Shown here piece after piece: positions 33,111 to 42,837 of a DNA stretch of 64,000 nucleotides. The stretch spans positions 19,244,651 through 19,308,650 of the forward strand of contig OX387603.1 in assembly GCA_947568835.1 (NCBI GenBank), read 5' to 3'. The first letter of the stretch is position 1. The number at the start of each line of letters is the position of its first letter. This DNA comes from Protonemura montana (lineage: Eukaryota > Arthropoda > Insecta > Plecoptera > Nemouridae). The notes beneath the pieces were generated by a model. That model made no database searches. It was given only the letters and a program-made list of their open reading frames with translations, and was not told where the DNA came from. A program made the translations under genes and the position numbers.

Positions 33111-35707
33111 ATGACTAGATTTACGTTGATATTCATTTTGGGCACCGTCCTGATTTTGAGTCAGGTGGCAGCAGAGCTGACCTGCTCGCCATCAAACTCG
33201 TCAGAAATGAGGGTCACTTTCGACGGTCACCGAAACAAAACTGGTCATTGGATTCACGAGGTAATTCGTTTTAAACGTTAAGAGAGTTATATTTTAATTT
33301 TCAGTAAACTTTATTATTTCAAGTGATTAAAGGCGAGATATCTGATTTTGGAAATGACAGTGGGGCTGGTAGAACAGAACTGAAAATTGCATGACTAAAT
33401 CTGAGTTTCTGACAAGTAAAATTAGTTTTAGTTGTTTTTTTAACAGATTAGAAAAAAAATCTACTCGACACAGCACAATTGTCATTCAAAATTCAACCCA
33501 TTTCATGTTCATGCAACACTTTTTTAAGATGCAGAGTAATTTTTCAATTTTTATTCCAATAATTCATGTATTTTCAAAAATTTCTCAATTCCATTCATAT
33601 TTTGATAATCATATAATCATATAAGACTAAAAACAAGCGTTGTTAACAATTGACACTAGTTCTTCCTCTCCCCCCCCCCCCCCCCCCCCCTTAATCCCCT
33701 ATTAACTCTTATTTTTACAGATTGGCCTTGAGCACCAAGGTCTTCCAAGTAGTTCAATGTTCGACCGCAAGTCAGTACCGTGGACAGTTGACGTCAAATA
33801 CGGTCCAAAGAACTGTGACGACAAACAAAAGAATTCCCTCAAGTTGTTGATATCTTTTTCTGGTAAGTTAAAAAAAAAAATAAGTTGAAGAAAACCACAT
33901 TGAAATTACTCCCGTTAACAAAATGGCTTGTCATATGGTCAGCTGAACGATTACAGGGACTTAGAGACCCATTTTTTAATTTCACAAAAATAAAATAAAT
34001 AAAATGTTCATTGATGTAGAGGTTTGGTAAGGAAGGACATACTTTTCATCGACTAAGACTTGCGTCCATCCAAATTTCTCCACTTACAATTTTCTACCGA
34101 ATTTCTTTACGATCTTAAACGGTCCAGAATGTGCGCTAGATTTTGCGTAACGATAGTTTAGCACCGAATGTTCACTTTGCGTCGAACATAATTGGTTGTA
34201 TTTGCTTGAATCTCAACTAGAGTTGCTCAGAAAAGCTCTTTAAACCTCGTTTGAAACTCTGTTCTAGTAAGAGAAGAACTCTTAATTTAGTTAAATTTAA
34301 AAAATCATGACACTTCAGAACACTTTTGATTTAGTATATTTTGTTTCGACATTTCTTCTCTTACTCAGGGAAAAAGTAGGAAAAAATATTACAATTAACG
34401 CACAAACATGAAGCAACTGCGGATTGTTAGTTAGTGTAAATAATTGTTTTCTTTAAAATAAAATTGAACAATTTTTCTGAATTTTTTTCCGAATTCAGAA
34501 AGTCGTTACGCTGCTGACTACGTGTTGGTTCCCGGTCTCGGCTTCTACAAATACTACCCCACGCTAGTTACTTGGGGTGTTGCTAAGACAACCTGTGAGC
34601 AAGACGGAGCGCACCTGGCTATCATCAACTCGCAGCAAGAAGCTGACGCTCTCAAGAAGATGGTTGTCAACATCAGCTCGAATTGGGCTTGGGTTGGTCT
34701 CGTCAAAAACGACCCGAAAGGCGAATTCGTCACAATTTTCGGTAATGTTCCTAAAATTGCAGATACCTTCTTAAGTAATGTATAAATCTAAATGTTTTTT
34801 TTGTTGGTAGGTACATTTCGGTACTTCAAATAGCGAGTATTGCGTAGATCTTCATGTGATTAAAAAGAAACATAGAACAGGGCTTAGTTCGATTTTGCTC
34901 CATTACTATAGTATGCAAGTTAATAAATAGTAAGAATCCTGTGTAGTATTTTCGGGGTAAGAACTGCCAACAAAATGGCCAACACAACCTATCTCTTATG
35001 TTGCAAGAATGCTGTGTCAGATGTATTTTTATGATGCTTCTTATCCTGAGAATACGAAAGCTTTATGCGCGATAAAATTATTTATTGAATTATTTATGAA
35101 TGTTAAGTAAACATCGTGAATATTAATCTTCACTTAGCATTTAGTAGGTACCTATAACAGATATGGATAATACCTATCCATAGGAAAAAAATAGGAAAGA
35201 AATGGATTGGGATCATAGGAAGAGTTGTTGAAATGTGGAATAGAACTAGTGGTAAGGACGAAAAAGGGATGAAAAATGTAAAAAGTGTTAGGGAAGTGAT
35301 AAAGAGCGGGATGTGAATGGAAGAATGGATGGGAATAGTTACTCAGACACTGTACATAATTTTAGAAATCTGTTTCAAATGAATATATCCTAATCCTTGT
35401 CAAAAACGACGCCAAATGAGAATTAACCACCGTCTTTGGTAAATTAGTTATTTTTATTTCACTATTATCTAAATTTTAGTATGTTTCATTTCTTTTAAAT
35501 ATTAAAAAAAGCTTGATATAACCAACTTCTTTCACTTCTCGTCCAATAGGCGATCCAATCAGCTCTACGGGATTCTCAACGTGGGGCGTGGACCCTGCGA
35601 ATGCTGGAGCAAACAGCGTTGCGGATTTTCATAAAGTTATGGGAACGTTATCTTACAGTTCAACCCCAATGACCACGACTTTGGTCTTTCTCTGCGAAAA
35701 ATACTGA
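33111..35707 (+). CDS. CTL-10: LPSBP-like C-type lectin with borrowed 3' end
   Basis: Exons 33111-33260, 33721-33862, 34499-34741 and 35550-35707; 230 aa. A four-codon upstream frame (ATG at 33091, MIVK, stop) precedes the start. Signal peptide FTLIFILGTVLIL, mature start AELTCSP. Exons 1-3 match CTL-11 and CTL-12 (ESRYAADYVLVPGLGFYKYY, TCEQDGAHLAIINS, WVGLVKND). Exon 4 and the intron before it instead match CTL-6, including a leftover exon 3 end at about 35392-35441 that has a stop (GCCAAATGA). Exon 4 lacks the YSG of GFSTWYSG and ends VFLCEKY. No inner cysteines and no EPN/QPD. Confidence 0.8.
35392..35441 (+). pseudogene. foreign exon 3 end inside CTL-10 intron 3
   Basis: CCTTGTCAAAAACGACGCCA then AATGAGAATTAACCACCGTC and TTTG|GTAAAT is the end of a CTL-6-type exon 3 with its donor. 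It has a TGA in frame, so it cannot serve as an exon; it marks where the transferred piece begins. Confidence 0.75.
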
Positions 35708-36165
35708 CCAGCTAACAAAACATTTCTTGCTCACTGTTATACACATTTCTGGAGGGAAAAAAACTCCAATTGTAGATATTTGTTCAAAATAAAAAAAACA
35801 TATAAAGTACGAGAATTAGCCAAGAGATGGTGTTATTATGTCACACAACAACAAAAATGGTAAAATCTGATTTTTTTTTAAATATTTTGGTCTTAAACGT
35901 TTATGTCATTGTCTCTGTAACTGTGCAGACAAAAACAATTTATTTTATTTTATTACCCGTTATAACTCTCGCTGCTGATATTATACTAGTATCGGTAGCC
36001 CAAATAAATTTTCCAATCGATATAAAAATACTTTTATGAGATATCTGATGCATATTAATATTTAACACCTTTTTTGTCAGCTTAAATTCAACTTTTTGGC
36101 GTTTTTTTTTATATTTTCTTAGCAATCATTCCGATCAGGATGTGAGAAGACATCGCCATCAATAA
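35708..36165. other. intergenic
   Basis: AT-rich flank; hydrophobic open frames on both strands here are composition effects. Nothing supported. Confidence 0.4.
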
Positions 36166-36166
36166 A

Positions 36167-36258
36167 GTAGGGGAATCTTCTGGATGCATATGTCAGAACA
36201 AAAATATTCCCCTCGCCTACGTTTCACTGTTTCCCCTTTACCCAAAATAGATATAAAA
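36167..36258 (+). promoter_or_regulatory. CTL-11 promoter module
   Basis: GTAGGGGAATCTTC at 36167-36180 (kB-like GGGGAATCTT), ATTCCCCTC at 36206-36214, TTTCCCCTT at 36230, TATAAAA at 36252-36258. Confidence 0.7.
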
Positions 36259-36305
36259 GTCAGCGTATTGCATGTATTGCATCCAGTAAGTTTTGAGTGC
36301 TTAAA

Positions 36306-37859
36306 ATGGCTGTATTTACGTACTTAGTCCCTATGTGCGTAGTTCTGGTTACAATCCAAGTAGCAGCCGATCTGACTTGCTCGCCATCAAACTCTTCAGA
36401 GATGAGGGTCACTTTTGACAGCCACCAAAACAAAACTGGACGTTGGATTCACGAGGTAAAAAACAATCTGTTTGATTATTTCCTCAACATTTTTCTTTTA
36501 ATTTTTCTTTTATAGCCATTTTCTGCAAGTTATATTACATACCGAGTCTCCTTTTAGCCTCAGCCAAGTTCTGTTTTCCTTTGACTGAAAAAATTTTAAT
36601 TCTTAGGTTGGTCTGGAACGCCAAAGTCTTCTTCGTGGGGTAAAAGACATCCAAAAAGCAGTGCCGTGGACAGTGGACATAAAATACGCTCCAAAGAACT
36701 GTGATGACCAGCAAGAAAAATCTCTCAAGGTCTTAGTTTCTTTTTCTGGTAAGCGCCGTGGAAGATATTTTTTCGGCCACGAAAAATGTAACAGCATTAC
36801 AAATAATCTCCGCTCGTGTCAACTTTGCGCTAAGGCTTTCGTCGTGCCAAGATCGTGCTCTGGAATTCTGTCGTAGATAAAATTAGTTTTTATTTGAAAG
36901 TTTGAAAGCGTTGCGAGTGGCAATTCTTGAGATACGGCTTAGACTAAGACTGTATTAAAAAATGTCGGTTGTTTCTAACACCTTCTGTTAAAGTGACGTA
37001 TGGCTAATCATTGAGTTAAAAGTAAGACCAAATGGTTATGGCACTAAACGAGGGTTAACCCCACTGGAAATGAATCTTTAAGTACCGAACACTCGTAATT
37101 GGCACGTTTTTACTATTATTATCACTCTTTCAAAATGGTGTCTCCATACGGGGAGTCGAACCCTGGCCTTCATATAGTGAGGGTGCATCTATGACAATCT
37201 AAAATTATTGAGTTCAACTTCCCGATGGAAACTAATATATACGGTGTTTTTGTGTTTAAAATGATAAAAGCAGAAACGTACAATTCTTACTATTATGTGT
37301 GCCTTTATTCTGACAGAAAGTCGTCGTTACGCGGCTGACTATGTGTTCATCCCCGGTCTCGGCTTCTACAAATACTACCCCACGCTAGTTACATGGGATG
37401 TTGCTAAGACAACCTGCGAGCAAGACGGAGCGCACCTGGCTATCATCAACTCGCAGCAAGAAGCTGACGCTCTCAAGAAGATGGTTGTCAACACCAACGT
37501 GGATTGGGCTTGGCTTGGCCTTGTCAAAAACGGCCCGAAAGGCGAATTTTTGACTGTACATGGTAAATTCAAATTTGCATCGATATCCGCTTAGACTCGT
37601 TAAACTTTTTAACGAGCTGTACCACAAATGACCGCATACTTTATTTTCATACCGGTCGTAATTTACAACAAACCCACGCTGTTTCTGATTTTTATTTCCA
37701 GGTAATTCGATCAGCTCAACTGGATTTAGTCAGTGGTACGCTGGGGTAATAAATGCACAGGTCAATAGTGCAGTGGTCATTCATAAAACGCAAGGAACGC
37801 CGTCCTACGATACTGTACCCACCAAAACAAAATATGTTTTTATTTGTGAACAAGATTAA
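36306..37859 (+). CDS. CTL-11: LPSBP-like C-type lectin, loop-degenerate group
   Basis: Exons 36306-36455, 36607-36748, 37317-37562 and 37702-37859; 231 aa. Signal peptide MAVFTYLVPMCVVLVTIQV, mature ADLTCSP. N-terminal domain with LERQSLLRG and KNCDDQ. Exon 3 (ESRRYAADYVFIPGLGFYKY, TCEQDGAHLAIINS, WLGLVKNG) is nearly identical to that of CTL-12 at DNA level. Exon 4 is clearly different: GNSISSTGFSQWYAGVINAQ, then KYVFICEQD. No inner cysteines or EPN/QPD. Confidence 0.9.
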
Positions 37860-38163
37860 TTGATTAATATTTAATGTATTTCAATATTTACATGGAATGT
37901 GACAACTGTTAAATGTGAAATAAACTTAAAGATTTCAGTAAATATTGTGTTGAATTTTCAATTTTTAAACGGCCAGCAAATTGAGTATGACATCTGTGAC
38001 CATGTTATAAAAACACCGCAATGCTGCTTGGAAGAATTAGGGAAGTCAGAACCAAATAATATTTCTGACAATAGTGCTTTGCAAAAGATTAATCCAGATA
38101 AATGTTGCATATTTGTGGCAAATAGCGTTCAGACATACCGGGGAATTCATCGCCGAAGATAAA

Positions 38164-38244
38164 GAAGGGGCATCTCCTTCTTTTTAAGCTAATATTCCCC
38201 TCGTCACCCTATCTTTATTTCCCCTCCGGTCAAATCATATAAAA
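38164..38244 (+). promoter_or_regulatory. CTL-12 promoter module
   Basis: GAAGGGGCATCTCCTTC at 38164, ATTCCCCTC at 38194-38202, TTTCCCCTCC at 38218, TATAAAA at 38238-38244. Confidence 0.7.
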
Positions 38245-38290
38245 GTCAGCATGTTGCTTGCAGCTATCTTGTGAACTTTCGATACTCGAA

Positions 38291-40238
38291 ATGGCTGCAT
38301 TCTCGAACTTATTTTGTGTGGGCACAGTCCTGATTTTGAGTCAGGTGGCAGCAGAGCTGACCTGCTCGCCATCAAACTCGTCAGAGATGAGAATCACTTT
38401 CGACAGTCACCGAAACAAAAATGGACTTTGGATTCACGAGGTAAGTCGTTACTGTGTTTCTGTTTTTCCATAAAGAAACAAAACGAATTCAATTTAAAAT
38501 TAAAGCAAGAAAAGTAGAACTCTACGGACGAATGGTTAAAACGGTTCCACAGTCACTCGAGACACATTTCTGTTCGGGAGAGAGGTTGGTGGGTGGGAGT
38601 ATAGCAACTTCATTCGCCTTGCTTATCAACCTCTCGACAGCATGGATCTGTTCGAGTTGTACCGTCCTTCGGAAGGGACGTTAAGCCGGTGGTTCCCTTG
38701 GTGCTCTTCGACAGGAGTAGGCTACGTGCCGGCACCGGGTTTCCCCTCCTCCCTTCTAGGCTAGGTTAGGTTCATTGTCATCCTCATCATCATCCACTCA
38801 TTCACCGACGCCATTAGACCAGTGCCGCAGGGTCAGTTGTCAAAACAGTGCGTCGTTAAACACCACAAATAATAATAATAATAATAATAATAATCAAGAC
38901 ACATTATGCTAACGATTACCTATCAAGCAAAAACACATCACCTTTATTCCTTTTCGACACCATTTCTCGTCTGAGTACTTTTAAACAAACTGCATTTTTC
39001 TTGTTTACTATAATTAAATAATCAAATCTCTGCTTTCATAAAAGGAACACCAATAACCTCTCAAATTCCTCTCAACAAAGCCACTCCCAATTACCTCAAA
39101 CGGTTAGAGAACACCCGATATAGGAGGAAATCGGAGATCCGAATCCCCGGTTTGGCACCAAATTTTGAGAGGTTATTGGTGTTCCTAATAATAAAAATAC
39201 TGTGGCCATTGCAAGAATATACTAGATTTTACAGCAAATCACTATTTTTTTACATCTTCATTGACAAAGTCTTGATTTCTATTAGATTGGACTGGAAAAC
39301 CAAGGTCTTCCTCATGGACCAAAGTACGATCAGAAAACAGTGCCGTGGACAGTGGACGTGAAATACGTCCCAAATAGCTGTGATGAGAAGAACAAAGATT
39401 CTCTAAAAGTTGTAATTTCATTCTCAGGTATGAAAAGTGGACAGAAGAATAAGATTTTTACCAGGTTATCACAACACGAGAGAATTCCAAACAAACATTC
39501 ACCATAAAATACACTTTGAAACTGAACACTGTCAAACACATTTTTCAAAGAACACCAGTTCTGTATTCCATCTGTGACCATCTTTAGCCTGATTGATTCA
39601 TTGAGCTTTCTTTCAAAGCTGAAAAGTAAATAGAAACAACAAAAACTTCAGTGTTTTAACCAACGCTGTGTACTTTGTTTCTACAGAAAGTCGTCGTTAC
39701 GCTGCTGACTACGTGTTGGTTCCCGGTCTCGGCTTCTACAAATACTACCCCACGCTAGTTACATGGGATGTTGCTAAGACAACCTGCGAGAAAGACGGAG
39801 CGCACCTGGCTATCATCAACTCGCAGCAAGAAGCTGACGCTCTCAAGAAGATGGTTGTCAACACCAACGTGGATTGGGCTTGGCTTGGCCTTGTCAAAAA
39901 CGGTCCGAAAGGCGAATTCGTTACAGTTAAAGGTATAATTGTTACTCTTGCATAGGTCTATTGATTTGTGTTGATTTTATCATGTGCTTGAAGTTTTAAC
40001 TTGACCCAGTGCTGCTTCCCCAAGCTTACATGAGTACCTGTGTGTCAAAATCCATTTATTTTTTTTGTTTATAGGTGAACCGCTCAGTGCGACTGGTTTC
40101 AGTGAGTGGCATCCGGGGCATACTCCCACCGACGCACCTGCTAACAGCGCAGCAGTTCTTCATAAAACTGGAGGAACGATCGCCATCAATTGGAGTCCCA
40201 CAAAAACAAACTTCGTTTTTCTTTGTGAACAAGATTAG
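38291..40238 (+). CDS. CTL-12: LPSBP-like C-type lectin, loop-degenerate group
   Basis: Exons 38291-38440, 39286-39427, 39687-39932 and 40075-40238; 233 aa. Signal peptide MAAFSNLFCVGTVLIL, mature AELTCSP. Exon 3 ESRRYAADYVLVPGLGFYKY matches CTL-10 and CTL-11. Exon 4: GEPLSATGFSEWHPGHTPTD then NFVFLCEQD, about half identical to CTL-11. Only the outer Cys pair is kept. Intron 1 carries SINE families A and C and an AAT microsatellite (38870-38896). Confidence 0.9.
38560..38896 (-). repeat. SINE-like repeat family A (reverse) with AAT microsatellite
   Basis: Reverse copy: CAACCTCTCGACAGCATGGA, CCTTCGGAAGGGACGTTAAG, GGTTTCCCCTCCTCCCTTC, CATCCTCATCATCATCC, ending in AACAGTGCGTCGTTAAACAC. Followed by (AAT)n. 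Confidence 0.72.
39040..39205 (+). repeat. tRNA-like SINE family C copy
   Basis: ACACCAATAACCTCTCAAAT at the left, GGTTAGAGAACACCCG..GAGATCCGAATCCCC in the middle, TTTTGAGAGGTTATTGGTGT at the right with AATAATAAAA tail. The ends are inverted repeats of each other (about 18 bp). Confidence 0.68.
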
Positions 40239-40890
40239 CACATAAGTAAAGATATTTTACTGATTTATTATCTTATGCAACGTTTTACGGTAAATAATGA
40301 AATATGATGGAGCGATAGAACGTAAAGATAGAACATAAATATAGAAGATAGAAGATAGAAGATCGAGGGACGTGCCGGCACCAGGTTTTCCCGCCTCTCT
40401 CCTAGACTAGGTTATGTTCATTATCTTCCTCGTCATTATTCACTCATTCACCCGCGTCATTAGGCCTGTCCCACATGGCTCGTTGTTAAAAAAGTGCGTC
40501 GTTAAAAAACCCCTCAATTCTAGTGAATAACTGTGAACCATCTAGGCATGCCTATCAGAGTTGGTACTGGCCAAGGAGGCCTCATGTTTAAAAGCAGCAC
40601 TGATGGCTTCTAAATCTCCAACGAGAAAGAAACTAAGAAAACACTGCAAAAATAAGTAGCGTGTCGTGTGAAAAAAAGTTCATCCTCGAAGAATTGCCGG
40701 AGACAATTTTGAAGCGGTGATGCATGCAGACAATTAGCTATTTCCTTGGCATTCGTCGGCATTTAAACACCGTCACATGATTGTTTCATATTCCTTGCAT
40801 TGCATTGCACCAAAGCTGCGAAGAGAACTGGCATCTTTGAGCTCGTCTAGATCACTCTGAGCATCCGACGTTTCGGGCATTTCAAAGCAC
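40239..40890. other. intergenic with reverse SINE family A fragment
   Basis: 40355-40512 is a truncated reverse family A copy (GACGTGCCGGCACCAGGTTT to AAAGTGCGTCGTTAAAAAAC), preceded by GATAGAA/AGATAGAA repeats at 40320-40362. No gene in the remainder up to 40893. Confidence 0.6.
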
Positions 40891-40893
40891 GCC

Positions 40894-42435
40894 ATGACTG
40901 CTGGAGGATGGATCTTCGAATGGGTCGTCGTGCTCTGGACATTGACATCAGTTTGGGGTAAAAAAGTTTATTACTCTGAGAGTTACGTAAGAACTAATTT
41001 AACGTGACATATAATAGGTAGACGTACTATAAGAAGCCAGCTTTTGTTTTGTTTCTCAATGATAGAATTAAGATCGCTCTGCCAGTTCGCTGCAAGTATT
41101 TCTATTGTCACGTTAAATCTTTGTATGGGCCAAAAATTTTCAGTTTTTGGTAAAAAAATTCCTGCAAATTTACTTTAAAGTTAACTCTTTTTAAAATCGT
41201 TTTCCACGAATGTGTTTTCAATCTATTTCAGTAAAAATAACACGTGGAAACTTAAAAATTCCCCTCTCCCAGCCTCCAAAATATTTGCGGTGCTTGATAA
41301 ATATTTAAATATATATATATATAATTTTCTCGAAAATTAACGTATGGTGGTTCGCCCAGTTTCAGGACTCGAGATCGACGGCAAACTCGGCAAACCGGAC
41401 AACGATTCGAGGGAGGAACCTTTCACACTTCCCCCGTACGCGATTGAGTCCGTGGGTAGTGCAAGTCCTTGCCCGCCAGACATGAAATGCCTCCTGCTCA
41501 ACCTGGTGCTCGGACCATCGTCTCTAGTGTCCTTAGTCCCGCTGGTACCCGTAATAAAGGGCAACTCTGTCGTTCCAGTAATCAAGGGAAAACCAGTGGA
41601 ACCTTTGGTCCCTCTAGTGCCCGTCATTAAAGGCAAACCTGTAGAACCATTAGTCCCTTCGGTTCCCGTCATTAAGGGGAAGCCTGTGACGCATCCAGTA
41701 GCCGTCACGCGTAAACCATTGCAACAAGGAACGAGTCACCGCCGAACGAAAACAAACCCCACGAGTATCTGCTGCTTCGAAGTGCGTAAATTCTACGACT
41801 ATCTTGGTCGTCCCTGTCGTCCCAACTACTTCCCGATCGTAACGTCCAAGCCAGCACTGCCACCAACAGCCACAGACCAGATTTACATAGCTTTTTACCC
41901 AGCTTCCAACTCTGGGGGTAGGCAACCTGTTGCTAGTTACCCGACTGCTCGCCCTGCTGGTAGTAATCCTTTAGACCAGCCTATCCATTACCCAGCTTCC
42001 CACTCTAGGGGTAGTTACCCTTCAGCTGGTTTTCCAGTTTCCCACTCTGATGGTAGTTACCTTTCGGCTAGTTACCCTTCGGCTGGTTACCCAGTTTCCC
42101 ACTCTGGTGGTAGATACCCTGTATCTAGTTACCCGGTTTCCCACTCTGGTGGTAGATACCCTGTATCTAGTTACCCAGCTTCCCATTCTGGGGGGAGTTA
42201 CCCTTCGATCAATTATCCGTCTTCACCTGGGTCTCGACCCTGGCCGGAGCGGCCTCGCCCGTCAAGACCTCTCAAGGGTGACGTTGCAGGTACGCCGTGG
42301 ACGCCATTGGTGCCGTCTTCCCGGCCAGTAGTCAAAGTTGATGGGAAACTAGGGTTTGTGAGTGAAGGAGATAAAGAAACTGTTGACTCGCGAGTGGGTG
42401 GAAAAGTAGATGGCAAACTTGGCGCATTTGAATGA
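40894..42435 (+). CDS. secreted proline-rich repeat protein
   Basis: Exon 1 40894-40957 gives a signal peptide (MTAGGWIFEWVVVLWTLTSV then WG). Exon 2 41366-42435 begins after TTTCAG in matching phase 1; total 377 aa. The mature protein starts LEIDGKLGKPDND. Residues about 75-125 hold four VPVIKGKP-type repeats; about 180-290 hold repeats of SYPVSHSGGRYPVS and variants; then RPWPERPRPSRPLKG, and two more DGKLG motifs near the C-terminus. No lectin domain. The repeats and the RPRPxRP stretch resemble precursors of insect proline-rich antimicrobial peptides, but cuticle, silk or eggshell proteins are also Pro/Ser/Tyr/Gly-rich. I do not recognise the gene. Polyadenylation signals AATAAA at about 42570 and 42621. 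Confidence 0.72.
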
Positions 42436-42462
42436 AAGAATTAAAAAAAGTGTTTTTATAGT

Positions 42463-42510
42463 GATTGTTTTTAGACTCATGTCTACTTGATTTAACCTTA
42501 GCACTAAAAT
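42463..42510. mobile_element. MITE family B terminal fragment
   Basis: GATTGTTTTTAGACTCATGT then CTACTTGATTTAACCTTAGC equals the outer end of the MITEs at 10585 and 26235. Sits in the 3' flank of the proline-rich gene. Confidence 0.65.
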
Positions 42511-42676
42511 GTACAGCTATGATTCCACCAAATCATTTTCCATAATATCCAACCTCTTGTTTGAACGCGAAATAAATGAAAAATTTTTGATTGTACAAAC
42601 GCTATGTTCATCAACTGAGCAATAAAAATGATTTCTTTAAATCTTTGGCATTTGAATTTCATTTCGATTTGTCGTA

Positions 42677-42760
42677 GAGGAGAACATATCCTAGGGGAGA
42701 TTTACTATCCCCTTCATGCACTCTCCTAGTTCGCAACTCCTCCATGCTTATGTTCCCCTC
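42677..42760 (+). promoter_or_regulatory. CTL-13 promoter module, no TATA seen
   Basis: GAGGAGAACATATCC at 42677-42691, GGGGAGATTTA near 42694, TTCCCCTC at 42753-42760. No TATAAA in the expected place. Confidence 0.6.
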
Positions 42761-42837
42761 GCGTTAGAAAACAGTAGAAATTGTTGAGCAAAATGGCAGA
42801 TTAAGCCAAGAAAGGTACCTACGACCACATCTCTAAA

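Noticed and set aside
35827..36125. Hydrophobic open frames on both strands
   Set aside because: Very AT-rich DNA gives Ile/Phe/Leu-rich frames by composition; no homologous gene features.
38870..38896. CRISPR-like or functional short repeats
   Set aside because: Simple AAT microsatellite at a SINE tail; eukaryotic context.
41337..41708. Minus-strand frame with MTGT repeats
   Set aside because: Mirror image of the VIKGKP repeats of the proline-rich gene; no start context or signal of its own.
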